Source of the DNA: Parachlorella kessleri
Taxonomy: Eukaryota; Chlorophyta; Trebouxiophyceae; Chlorellales; Chlorellaceae
Direction: 5' to 3'
Assembly (NCBI GenBank): GCA_001598975.1
Contig: BBXU01000747.1
Span: forward strand, 1-16,351
Length of the DNA stretch: 16,351 bases
Under the pieces are notes generated by a model, which was given only the letters and a program-made list of their open reading frames with translations, made no database searches and had not been told where the DNA came from. The first letter of the stretch is position 1. Each line of letters begins with the position of its first letter. The translations under genes were made by a program, and so were the position numbers. Below are positions 7,582 to 15,241 of the stretch, in pieces.

Positions 7582-10500
7582 CTGCTCCGTGGCACGAGCA
7601 ACAGAACATTTATGATCACATGCCTGGTGACCCCTGGGCCTCCCACACATTTGAGAACATTTAAATGTTCATCTGAGGAACCTGGCTATGGGTAGTGCCT
7701 AGCTCAAAACAATATTGATACTCTATGATATTGTTGATTGAAGGGCACGGCCACGGCCGTGCCTCGAGTGGTGCCCTGGGGGCCCACAGCTAGCTCACCA
7801 GGCCAGCAAGCACAAAGGAGGTAGACAGAGCGATCACCAAATGTTGCACCAAGGAGCACTGCCTAGGGACTCGGGGTGGTGTCGCGCACCTGTGGCCTGG
7901 AGATATCGATTTTGTAGCCAGCCTCTGCCGGCGGCACACTGCGGTGAAGGTATTTCAGTGGCAGGTTGGTCCACCACCCAGGAGGGCCTGCATTGGGATC
8001 GAGGCCAGCCAAGGCCTCTTGGTAGGTGCCAACCTTCACCTCCTGCATACAGTTTGGGTACTCATCAGTAAGCTGGGGTAGCCAGCACCGCCTCCTATGT
8101 GACATTACAAGTTGGTTCAGCGGCGGTAGCAAGCGCTAAATTTGCATGACCAACCCCCAGGTTTGTAGCACTTGCAAAAGTGAGAACAGATACAATCCAG
8201 GCCACCAGCACTTGTCAGCGTGTGCTCAAGGGGGGCATGGAAGACATATTATAGGCCTTTGGAAAGAGACATCCTGTGCTGGTTCCCACCGTGATATGGA
8301 AGGTGTTGTTGCGTCCCTCGATGTCCAGGTCCACCTTCCAGCCCGACAGATGGTCATGGATGTTGGCAAGGACATATCTGCAGGTGCGGTTTGAGATTCC
8401 ACCAGAGATTGGAGATATCCCTTATGCCGGGAAGCCGGAGGCTAATCAAACTGCCGGTGTTGTAGATGTGAATCATTAAATTCGGTCTGAACATATGTTG
8501 CATTATGGCAGGTGGCAGCAAGCAGCTCTGCTGCCACAAGCACAGGCTTCGCTAAGCCGAACAGGCAAACTACAGAAGATGCACCTTCAGCTGCATGGGT
8601 GTCCACACTTACTTTTGCACCCTTGTTCCGAAGCGCTGATCTCGGAATGTGATTCCAGCTGGATCATAGTAGAGTGTGGACATGTAGCCTGCTGCAGTCA
8701 CCCTGACCTCAATGCTGGCATCCTGTCGGAACCTGCATTCCAATCGCGCATGTGCCTTGTGATTTCAATTGAATATGCTCAGCAGGTTCCACCAGCAACT
8801 GCACTGTTTAAAGCTGACATAGCGATATCAGGTTTCCGTGCGGATAGGCAACATTGCATGCCATAGTTGTGGGCTGCAAGGCAGCAATCAGTATGTCAGC
8901 ACCTACATTACGTCCAAGATGTAGTCATAGTTGCTGCAAGTAGAACGCGGGGCAACTTCATGAGTTTGTTTCCTGGTCTGCCATGTGCCTGGATGGATAC
9001 CTCCCATGCACCATGCTCAGCAAAAAAAAACATTGGCTTTTAACCCACTTTAAGAGTTGCAACTGTAAGCACTGTACTAGTGCTTGTTGAGTAGCATGGC
9101 GCACCCCTCGCCAGGGCATGGCCTAACACTTGCTTGAGAGGCAGGGTAGGTCATACTCACCCTCGCCCTCCACCCGTTAGTGCCTGAGGCCACCTTGTGG
9201 GCTATATTCGTGCTCCCTTAACCCACGCCCTTGGCTAGTGCCCACAGGACATCACAGCTACGGCTGAGCGGCAAGGTCTGGCCATGTTTGTCCATATATG
9301 TATTGCATGTGGACTTACCCTAGGGTGCTTATAGTTCTGAACGCCAGCTCCACTGCTCTTGCCGAGTCAGCGTGCGGCCCCGCGTAGTCTGCAGAGTTGC
9401 AGAAACAAACAGGCACGTTTGACCTTGCCCTGGCGCCCAGCTACGGCTGGACGGCGAGGCCTGGGCGTACTTATTTATTTATTTGACTTTGCCCTACCTG
9501 CTTGATTGGTGCCACGGAGCTTTGCAAGGGCCACAGCATAGACTCTTGACACAAACCCAGGGGCTTGATGCGGGCTATCTTGTCATCACGCTTCTGCACC
9601 CCCCATGCCACCTGCTGGACCATACTTTCACAACTCTTCCCTGGTTACCCTCTCTGACGCCAAAGTTCCACAGCACAGTCTCAAGTCGCTTCTCCTTCCC
9701 TCACTCACCGCCAGTGTGAGTATGCCTCCATGCCGTGGTTGCCATATCATCCTCAAACACACACATGATGTCAGGCTGCAGCAGCGGGCCTGCCCCCATG
9801 GAGTAAAGAACTGCACGTCTAGAGCACACAGCACCTGTAGTCATGAGGAGAACGTGCACCAGTGCATGCAGGTATGCAACCTGTGACACGGTGTTCAACA
9901 TATATATATATGGTATATACCGCAAGCATTCATTTCGTCGGTACAGGTCATTGTTGTGCCTACGCCTCCATTGCGCAAGGCGTCGCGCACTACTGTCGGT
10001 GTTTTCGAATGAAGCTGACACAAAGGACATACGCTTTGATGATCACCTGAGTCCATGTAGTGACCATCCCAGGGACAGTCTACCCCTCTAACCAAGGCGT
10101 GGCTGGAGAGTCCTAGATCGTAGACAGAGTCGAAATCGGTCACCTGGCCCGCACCTGCACATTGCAATCGCAGCGCAGAAATGAAACCTGGAAAGGTGGC
10201 AAAAGCAAGCAGACTGTAATGTACTAGATTAGTGTCTCAGACTCACAATCTGCCGGCAGCTTCAGTGGCGACAGTGATCAAGCTCACCTCCATACCCAGA
10301 GTAGTCAACAAACCTGCACAGCCACGGTGCGCACGTGTTTGAGCCCTTGCATGCATACAATGTGGCAGAACTGACCGGTCGTAGTAAATAAGAAGCAATA
10401 CTAAGTGGCGCCAGAGAGGCAGCGACTATCAGCAAGCCTCCATTAAGATCTTGTCAACAAATCTACACAGTCGATTACTGCGGCACTACTTCCATGAAGG

Positions 10501-13500
10501 GTCCACCGTGACCAATCAATGACTTCCATCCTGACAGGGAACTTACATGTCCTGCTGGGCAAGCTCGTATATGATCCGCTTCCCCTTATAAGTGATGTCG
10601 TGGAAGGCTATGCCAGTACCAGGGCTTATGCCGGCATGCCCCTCCCATCCGAGCCAGCGGAACCTCTGACCACTGCCTGCAAATCAGCTGGCTGCAACCT
10701 TTGCCTAGGGCCGTCCATTGAAGTGGGCATGTGCTATGTATATGGCAGAAGGTCCTCATGTTAAATAAATAAATAATACGCCCAGGCCTAAGGGCACAGC
10801 CGTAGCCGTGCGTGGAGTCCCCATGTTCCTCTGTAATCCAGAGATCCCAAGGCAAGTGAGCAAGAAAGAAAAGGCATGCGTGGCAGAACACACCTTCATC
10901 TGGGCTGACAGCAAATCTTGGTCCGCCTGGTGAGTACTGCCGAGGGCCGGGCACTGCATTCTGCTGTGGACTACCAGCAGGGGTGTTTGTCCGAGCCCAG
11001 GAGGAGTTGTACCCCGGCTGGCCAAAATCTGGAGCGGAACAGATCTGCAGCACCATCTAGCAGCATGCTGAGCACTGTACTGGTGAAGCAACAGCACTTT
11101 TGGGAGCTGAATAGATGTGTCATGCCACATGTGATAAGTTAAACTAAATACCTCAGGCCTTGCCGCCCGGTTGTAGCTGATCGCCACACTACCAGTCCAC
11201 ACAAAAAAGCACATGATGGGCCTGCAGGATTAGGAGCATCTGCCTATGTAATTGCAGGCTTTATGACCTACTGAATGCATGCAAGTGGGCGCATGGGCTT
11301 GCCTTCAGCTTCCCATATTGAAAAGCCTTCAGAAGACCTTCTGCAGTGTCGAAGGGGCCCTGGTGACAGTACTCAAAGTCAAAAGAGCGCCAAAGAGTGA
11401 TGTTGGGGTCTACAAGAAGCAGGGGGGCAGACCTTGGTTACCCCTGGCGTGCTACAGCAGGCCTCACGGGGTTGAGGCTGAATTACAGTAAACCGACCGG
11501 TACCGTGGAACTGGACAGAAACATTCAAATGGCAACATTCAAAATTGCACCATCGCGGTTAAATGAGATGTAGTAAACCAAGCACCCCAGGAGCTGCACC
11601 ACAGCAGAGAGCAGGCTACCAATCACAAAAATCCCGTGTTGCATAAACCAACAAGGACGTCCGTGTTGGCAGGTCGACCTGCCCTCCGCAGTATGCACGG
11701 GACAATACACAGAGAGCCTGGGCATCCGCACACAACTGTATCGACAAGTGGGATCCATCCAACGTACCACTTCTACTGGTGCTGCCTTGTGAATGTGTGC
11801 AGAGCAGGGAGCAGGTGTGGCGAACAGGGAGTGCAAAAGGCGTGGAGTGTAGTTAGCCCAATGCAGGGAACCATCGGTGCCCAACCAAGGGGCAATCGAC
11901 ATAACACAAAAATGCGCACCTGGAAGTGGGGCGCATGCGAGGTCTGTGTGACAGCACCCTACCTGTTTCATCAAGCTTCCAAGAGAGCGGCAGTGGGTGT
12001 AAAAACGTCTCGTCGCCGCCTTGACGGTTGGGTACAAATTGCCACCTGACCATGGTGATGTGTCTATCGGAAGCGTTTTGAATAGAAGGGTAGTCCGCCC
12101 AGTTGATATCGAGGGCTGTGCATCCGTCGGCGGTGGGCACAGCTGCGGCAGTCAGGGAGCACGATAACTTGATGCAGGTTCATGCATGGTTGCCTATTGT
12201 GAACTGTGCCCCTGCATGTCAACTACGCCACGTCAGCAATTCCAGGTCGCACAGTTGTTGTACGCCAACCCCATGGTGCCGCAGTATATTCAAATGCTTT
12301 TCCCATGTAGGCAGGGCTGGCCTGTGCTTAGGGGACTATCATGCATCTCCCAAAAATGTGCATAGTGGATTTTTGTTTGAACTGGACTTGCCTGGCTTGG
12401 GCTCGCTGCCATTGCTTGGCAATTCAGACGAAGCTGCTTTCGATATCTCGGCAGCCTCAAACCTGCTGATGTAGCACTTGCCGCCAGTCATGTTTTTGAA
12501 CAGCTCACGAAGCTGGAAAGCGACCTGCAATAAGCGGCTAAGGACCGCACTACAAACTTTAGAGTGGATGGTTTAGAGTGGATGCTGAGTGAGGAGGAGT
12601 CATATGACCACAATGTATGCGATTCAGCTCAGCAAGAGTCAGCGGTGGATAAGGTGGTGGATTGTGTTCCCACCTAAAATGGCCGGCGGACTGAAAGCAC
12701 AGTGTTGATGGTCTCACCTGACCAACTGCAGTCAGTCCACATTTCTGTGGTGGGAGAAGGGGGGAACCTGTAGAACGGTATTTCGCCAGGGCATCGCAGC
12801 TCCTCAATGGTGGCAGTTGAGGGATCCAAAGGGAGGGGCCCCACCTACAATCCAGGAAGCACAAACACTTGGTGGCCTAGCAGCATGAGTATGAGCCAGC
12901 TCTCCACTTGAAGCCGGCCTGCTTGCCTGCCTGCCTGCCCACGTGGTGCACCAGCTACAATTTCGTCAGTGCCAGTCCAGTACCTTGTACTCCATCATGT
13001 CCCTGGGGTCCTCCGCGCCTCGGTAGACGATGGCCCTTGCGAAACGAAGGGGCGCAGGGCCTTGGCCATCCAGGAAAGGCACCGCCTCGCCCTTGGGTGG
13101 TGGGAACAGTTCGATACGGTACACAAAGCTGTCCAGGGGCTGCATCACCAGATGGGCTGAGTTATTGGGGTGCATGGCAGCTCTGATGCGTAGCCCAATC
13201 ACTTGGAACTTGGTATAATCAGGGGAGGTTAGCTTGCCATGATGCAACCCGTGCTTTGTTGTTACCGATTTTAGGACACCAAGCTCCAATAAACTTACCG
13301 ATGCCAGATGCCCTTCAGAGTAGTTTTGGGGAAGAAGGTTCAACTCGGCGGTGAGGTACTCCTGCATGCAAGAAACTTGTTGCGTAGCGCAGCCCGACCA
13401 CGTCAAGCAGCATCGGTATTAGGATAACTATATACCTCGACAGCAGCTAGTTCCTCAGCTGAGAGCTGGTCAAAGATGCTGCTAGCAGGTGCCCAGCTGC

Positions 13501-13875
13501 TGTCCACTGGGCTGACTGCAGGGCACTGAGCCACCCCGTCTGTCACAGCGCCAGCTGGCTCCTGCTGGGGCTGCCCGACCACGTCTTGTTGAAGGCGCCT
13601 GCCTGCATGTAGCCAGAATGAACAGGTGCAATCAGAGCCGGTAGTAGGTAAGCATGGCTGATATTAGGTGGCCCCCTTCCTAATTAAAACATGGAGAAGC
13701 AATCGTACAGTGGTGAAGGACCTCAGAACTCATGGAACCTAGTCACCAGCACGGTGACACGCTCACCTAAGGGAGACGAAGGCTTGATGCTTGCAGGGAT
13801 TGTGGCCCTGCTGAGGGCAAGCACCACAAGGGACAGCAGGGCAGCTGTACACATGGTGCCGCCCCTTGAACTCAT
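6499..13875 (-). CDS. CuAO: Copper amine oxidase (primary-amine oxidase), 21 exons
   Basis: Family knowledge: these homodimeric quinoenzymes oxidise primary amines to aldehydes, releasing NH3 and H2O2, using copper and a self-made topaquinone. Seen: joined minus-strand exons give about 831 residues. They carry an N-terminal hydrophobic segment, an N2/N3 part (IELFPPPKGEA; EYK-VGPLP), a catalytic Asp in DFDS (about residue 458), a GVDCP/MCVFE cysteine pair, NYDY with the TPQ Tyr (about 545), HDH copper ligands (about 599/601), DLD, and the third His in QHVPRSEDIP (about 773). Asp-to-TPQ (87) and TPQ-to-His spacings resemble vertebrate AOC3. Length fits extracellular family members (about 700-760) plus a longer N-terminus and an extended N3 loop. 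Exons (high to low): 13875-13767, 13602-13436, 13361-13299, 13139-12984, 12844-12718, 12524-12392, 12142-11963, 11409-11303, 11044-10894, 10676-10547, 10313-10288, 10154-10047, 9810-9709, 9388-9319, 8933-8907, 8732-8613, 8377-8290, 8042-7890, 7581-7464, 7169-7041, 6731-6499. Phases agree at every junction except 5/6. Confidence 0.96.
7739..7760 (-). repeat. GGGCACGGCC inverted sequence related to copy R4
   Basis: AAGGGCACGGCC plus ACGGCCGTGC resembles the 5' part of copy R4 (AAGGGCACAGCC...GCCGTGC, 10790-10811). It forms a near-perfect GGCACGGCC/GGCCGTGCC inverted repeat. It lies in CuAO intron 18, next to an 8-bp AACAATAT/ATATTGTT inverted repeat. The relation is tentative. Confidence 0.3.
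7890..8377 (-). other. CuAO: CuAO exons 17-18: His-x-His copper ligands
   Basis: Exon 17 (8377-8290) encodes YVLANIHDHLSGWKVDLDIE. The HDH pair supplies two of the three copper ligands, and DLD matches the family's structural metal site. Exon 18 (8042-7890, 51 codons, phase 0/0) encodes EVKVGTYQEA, PGWWTNLPLKY and AEAGYKIDISRPQ, aligning with the region before the NxWGxPRGY motif. Its length includes a GLDPNAGPPG loop not seen in the animal proteins I can recall. Confidence 0.9.
8613..9388 (-). other. CuAO: CuAO exons 14-16, including the TPQ microexon
   Basis: Exon 14 (9388-9319) encodes YAGPHADSARAVELAFRTIS, then TLG split at CTAGG|GTAAGT. Exon 15 (8933-8907) is only 27 nt and encodes NYDYILDV; its first Tyr (about residue 545) is the topaquinone precursor. 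I chose donor GTAGGT at 8906 over GTAATG six bases earlier because it restores the frame and the conserved spacing (ILDVMFRQ against WDTVFHP). Exon 16 (8732-8613) encodes ASIEVRVTAAGYMSTLYYDP and ends CAAAA|GTAAGT, phase 2. Confidence 0.9.
9255..9283 (+). repeat. Diverged tail-less relative of the short element, in CuAO intron 14
   Basis: CAGCTACGGCTG followed by AGCGGCAAGGTCTGGCC aligns with 9438-9466 of copy R3 at about 24 of 29 positions by hand count. No TTTA tail is present, which suggests an older copy. Confidence 0.45.
9432..9481 (+). mobile_element. Short (TTTA)n-tailed retroposed element, copy R3, in CuAO intron 13
   Basis: About 50 bp: CAGCTACGGCTGGACGGC, then GAGGCCTGGGCGTA and a (TTTA)n tail. 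It is flanked by a 14-bp direct repeat with one mismatch, TTTGACCTTGCCCT (9418-9431) and TTTGACTTTGCCCT (9482-9495), the clearest target-site duplication in the family. Antisense to the host gene. Confidence 0.75.
9709..10313 (-). other. CuAO: CuAO exons 11-13: catalytic Asp region and disulfide pair
   Basis: Exon 11 (10313-10288) is a 26-nt microexon encoding FVDYSGYG. Its phases (2 in, 1 out) fit both neighbours. Exon 12 (10154-10047) encodes DFDSVYDLG; the Asp of FDS aligns with the general base Asp386 of AOC3. GVDCP and HYMDS follow. Exon 13 (9810-9709) encodes DIMCVFEDD and WRHTHTG. The Cys of GVDCP and of MCVFE correspond to the conserved intradomain disulfide. All three acceptors are GTGCAG. 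Confidence 0.9.
10547..11409 (-). other. CuAO: CuAO exons 8-10: end of N3 and start of the catalytic beta-sandwich
   Basis: Exon 8 (11409-11303) encodes DPNITLWRSFDFEYCHQGP and ends AAG|GCAAGC, a GC-AG intron, phase 0. Exon 9 (11044-10894) resumes with ICSAPDFG, SSW, and GPRFAVSPDE. Exon 10 (10676-10547) encodes RFRWLGWEGH, GIAFHDITYKGKRIIYELAQQD, matching the [21 protein letters not shown] element at the front of the catalytic domain. The PD.G match across the exon 8/9 join supports the GC donor over a nearby GT alternative. Confidence 0.86.
10763..10816 (-). mobile_element. Short (TTTA)n-tailed retroposed element, copy R4, in CuAO intron 9
   Basis: About 54 bp, minus orientation, sharing GGCTACGGCTG and AGGCCTGGGCGTA with R3 and ending in (TTTA)n. 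It is flanked by an 11-bp direct repeat with one mismatch, GTCCTCATGTT (10752-10762) and GTCCCCATGTT (10817-10827). Sense with the host gene. Confidence 0.72.
11963..12844 (-). other. CuAO: CuAO exons 5-7: N3 domain, one unresolved junction
   Basis: Exon 5 (12844-12718) encodes VGPLPLDPS and a CPGEIPFYRFPPSP segment. Its best donor, TCAG|GTGAGA, is phase 1. Exon 6 encodes VAFQLRELFKNMTGGKCYI; its best acceptor (TTGCAG, start 12524) is phase 0, which does not match. A weak acceptor at 12556 would restore frame and add 11 residues. Exon 6 ends at CCAG|GCAAGT (12392), a GC donor, phase 1. Exon 7 (12142-11963) encodes DRHITMVRWQFVP and ETFLHPLPL.WKLDET, aligning with the FxLHxVGLE part of AOC proteins. 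The loop between CYI and DRH is longer than in animal homologues. Confidence 0.68.
12984..13361 (-). other. CuAO: CuAO exons 3-4: N2 domain
   Basis: Exon 3 (13361-13299) encodes EYLTAELN..EGHLAS and ends at an excellent donor TCG|GTAAGT. Exon 4 (13139-12984) begins at GATGCAG|CCC and encodes LDSFVYRIELFPPPKGEA, then GPAPLRFARAIVYRG and EYK, the characteristic N2-domain sequence. The 159-nt intervening piece has no stop and is a multiple of three, so retention would stay in frame. I treat it as an intron because family members need only a few residues between these two motifs, and because of the strong donor. Other phase-0 acceptors lie inside it, for example before position 13208. Confidence 0.78.
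13436..13875 (-). other. CuAO: CuAO exons 1-2: signal/anchor segment and start of the N2 domain
   Basis: Exon 1 (13875-13767) starts at an ATG and encodes MSSRGG, then a hydrophobic run (CTAALLSLVVLAL, residues about 9-21). This suits a signal peptide, or a type II signal anchor as in animal AOC3. The donor TTAG|GTGAGC is phase 1 and the acceptor ATGCAG|GC restores frame. Exon 2 (13602-13436) encodes a Gln/Pro/Ala linker, then SIFDQLSAEELAAVE, the family's (H)P.dpLt..Ei.aav element at the head of N2. The donor GAG|GTATAT is phase 0. The start is chosen because it is the first in-frame Met before the hydrophobic segment; the Met at residue 8 is a possible alternative. Confidence 0.85.
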
Positions 13876-13973
13876 GGCAAGGGCAGGTTCCTGAGCCTGG
13901 GATGATCTTCACCTAATCAATATGCGCCAGCATACAGTCCTTACAATGAGTCAAGCAGGCAGCACGACCCACG

Positions 13974-14018
13974 GTGATATATATCACACATTTGAACACA
14001 GCATAAGTGATATATCAC
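13974..14018. promoter_or_regulatory. Paired palindromes in the CuAO promoter
   Basis: GTGATATATATCAC (13974-13987) and GTGATATATCAC (14007-14018) are perfect palindromes. Their centres are 32 bp apart, about three helical turns, and they lie roughly 100-143 bp upstream of the CuAO ATG. Both continue into ACAC/ACAC-like sequence on the plus strand. They could be dimeric factor sites; the proximal one could also serve as a TATA-like element. No clearer TATA box is visible. Confidence 0.5.
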
Positions 14019-14163
14019 ACCCAGCAAATCCTCTGCGCTCTCTCTCTCTTCATGTCTCAATGAGGTCCTTGACTCACGACGCATGCAGCGCCTGCCTTCG
14101 TGTAACTGCCAGCTACTCAGTCAGCTTCCAGTTGTTTCGGAAAGCCCTTTGCAGGCGCTCTGA

Positions 14164-14314
14164 CACGTGGCTTTCATTTACAAGTCAACTAAAAATCACC
14201 AACCAAAGGTGTTACCCTACCATCATGTAATCACTATGGCATCCTTGAGCACAAAGAGAAATGGACCTGGAGAGGGGGAAATGCCGAAAAATCAGCGCTG
14301 CTAGCATCCACGTG
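14164..14314. promoter_or_regulatory. Two CACGTG (G-box) hexamers upstream of CuAO
   Basis: CACGTG occurs at 14164-14169 (context GACACGTGGC) and at 14309-14314 (context CCACGTGG), about 290 and 435 bp upstream of the CuAO start. These are bHLH/bZIP-type cores in plants. The role here is inferred from sequence alone. Confidence 0.35.
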
Positions 14315-14479
14315 GTAAGCTGTGGACTTTCGGAAAAATCAGAGATAGACCAGGGCAAGCTGAGCAGGAAGTCAACAGCATTGTTGAATTCCACGCACAT
14401 ATGTGCAATATATTCGCACCACAAAAACCATCCGTGCACTAGTAGCTCCCAATCGAAGACAAACCCGGTCTCGTCAATA

Positions 14480-14770
14480 GTGGTTTTAGCTGCTCGAGGT
14501 TCGTGTTTTGGTCTGTTTGCTCTCGCTGCTTCCCCATTTCCTCTCTTCTGCCAGGGCGTTTGCCCCCAGGTACGCTTCTCCCTTCCGTTCCTCTCCCGCT
14601 CGCCTGCAGCTTTGCTATTCATTTCCTGCTGCCTGCCAGCCTGCCAGGCTGTCTGCCTGCTCTGCTCGCCTGATGCGCTTCCTGCTGCTCCCTGCTGGCT
14701 TCCTTTCAGGCCTAACACTCTTCTCTACTGCCCCTACTTCAGTTGAGCTGCATCTTCTCTTCCAGTGGCC
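14480..14770. other. Pyrimidine-rich CTGC/CTGCC tract
   Basis: The plus strand is strongly C+T rich with degenerate CTGC, CTGCC and CTGCT strings. The 161-codon plus frame over it (14261-14746) reflects this composition, shows no family motif and probably is not a gene. It lies 600-900 bp upstream of CuAO. Confidence 0.5.
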
Positions 14771-15241
14771 TTAGCTTATCTTGGGGAGAGAACTACTGGC
14801 TCAGAAATCAGGCAAGACTCAGGCTCATTCTGCATTCAACCCTGTCCGCCCAGTATCCCAGTACCTCCTCCCTGCTCGCATTCCCTGCCACCCTCAATAA
14901 ACCCAGCTTCCTGTGCATGCCGCTCTCTGTGCAGTGTACAGAGTCCGTGGCTACCGTCACCCAACCCGCCATCAACAACGCAAGAAGTTATCGGAGTTTG
15001 TTTATGGGAGCCGGCAATGTGAACACAGGAGGCAAGGGGTGATCTGTAATGACAGGGCTAACTGCTTTAACTATTGAGGGTGGCAAGCAGTGCGAGCAGA
15101 GTTTTAGGAGGAGGTAGAGGTGAACTGAACTGACTTGTCTGGGCAGTTATTCTATGCGTCTTGCGTGAGCCCTGGTTCAGTATCTCCCCGAGACAATCTA
15201 ACTCCAGTGGAAGAGTAGGTGCTGCTGAATTTGGAGCAGGG
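14771..15241. other. No supportable gene
   Basis: Two overlapping plus frames (99 and 85 codons) compete here, one rich in Pro and Ser. Neither has motif or splice support. A single AATAAA lies at about 14896. Confidence 0.5.

Noticed and set aside
6499..13875. CuAO as a pseudogene
   Set aside because: All catalytic and metal-binding residues are intact and nearly every junction keeps phase. The single unresolved junction has a possible in-frame alternative.
14261..14746. 161-codon plus ORF upstream of CuAO
   Set aside because: It follows the pyrimidine-rich composition, has no domain, and a competing frame is equally open.
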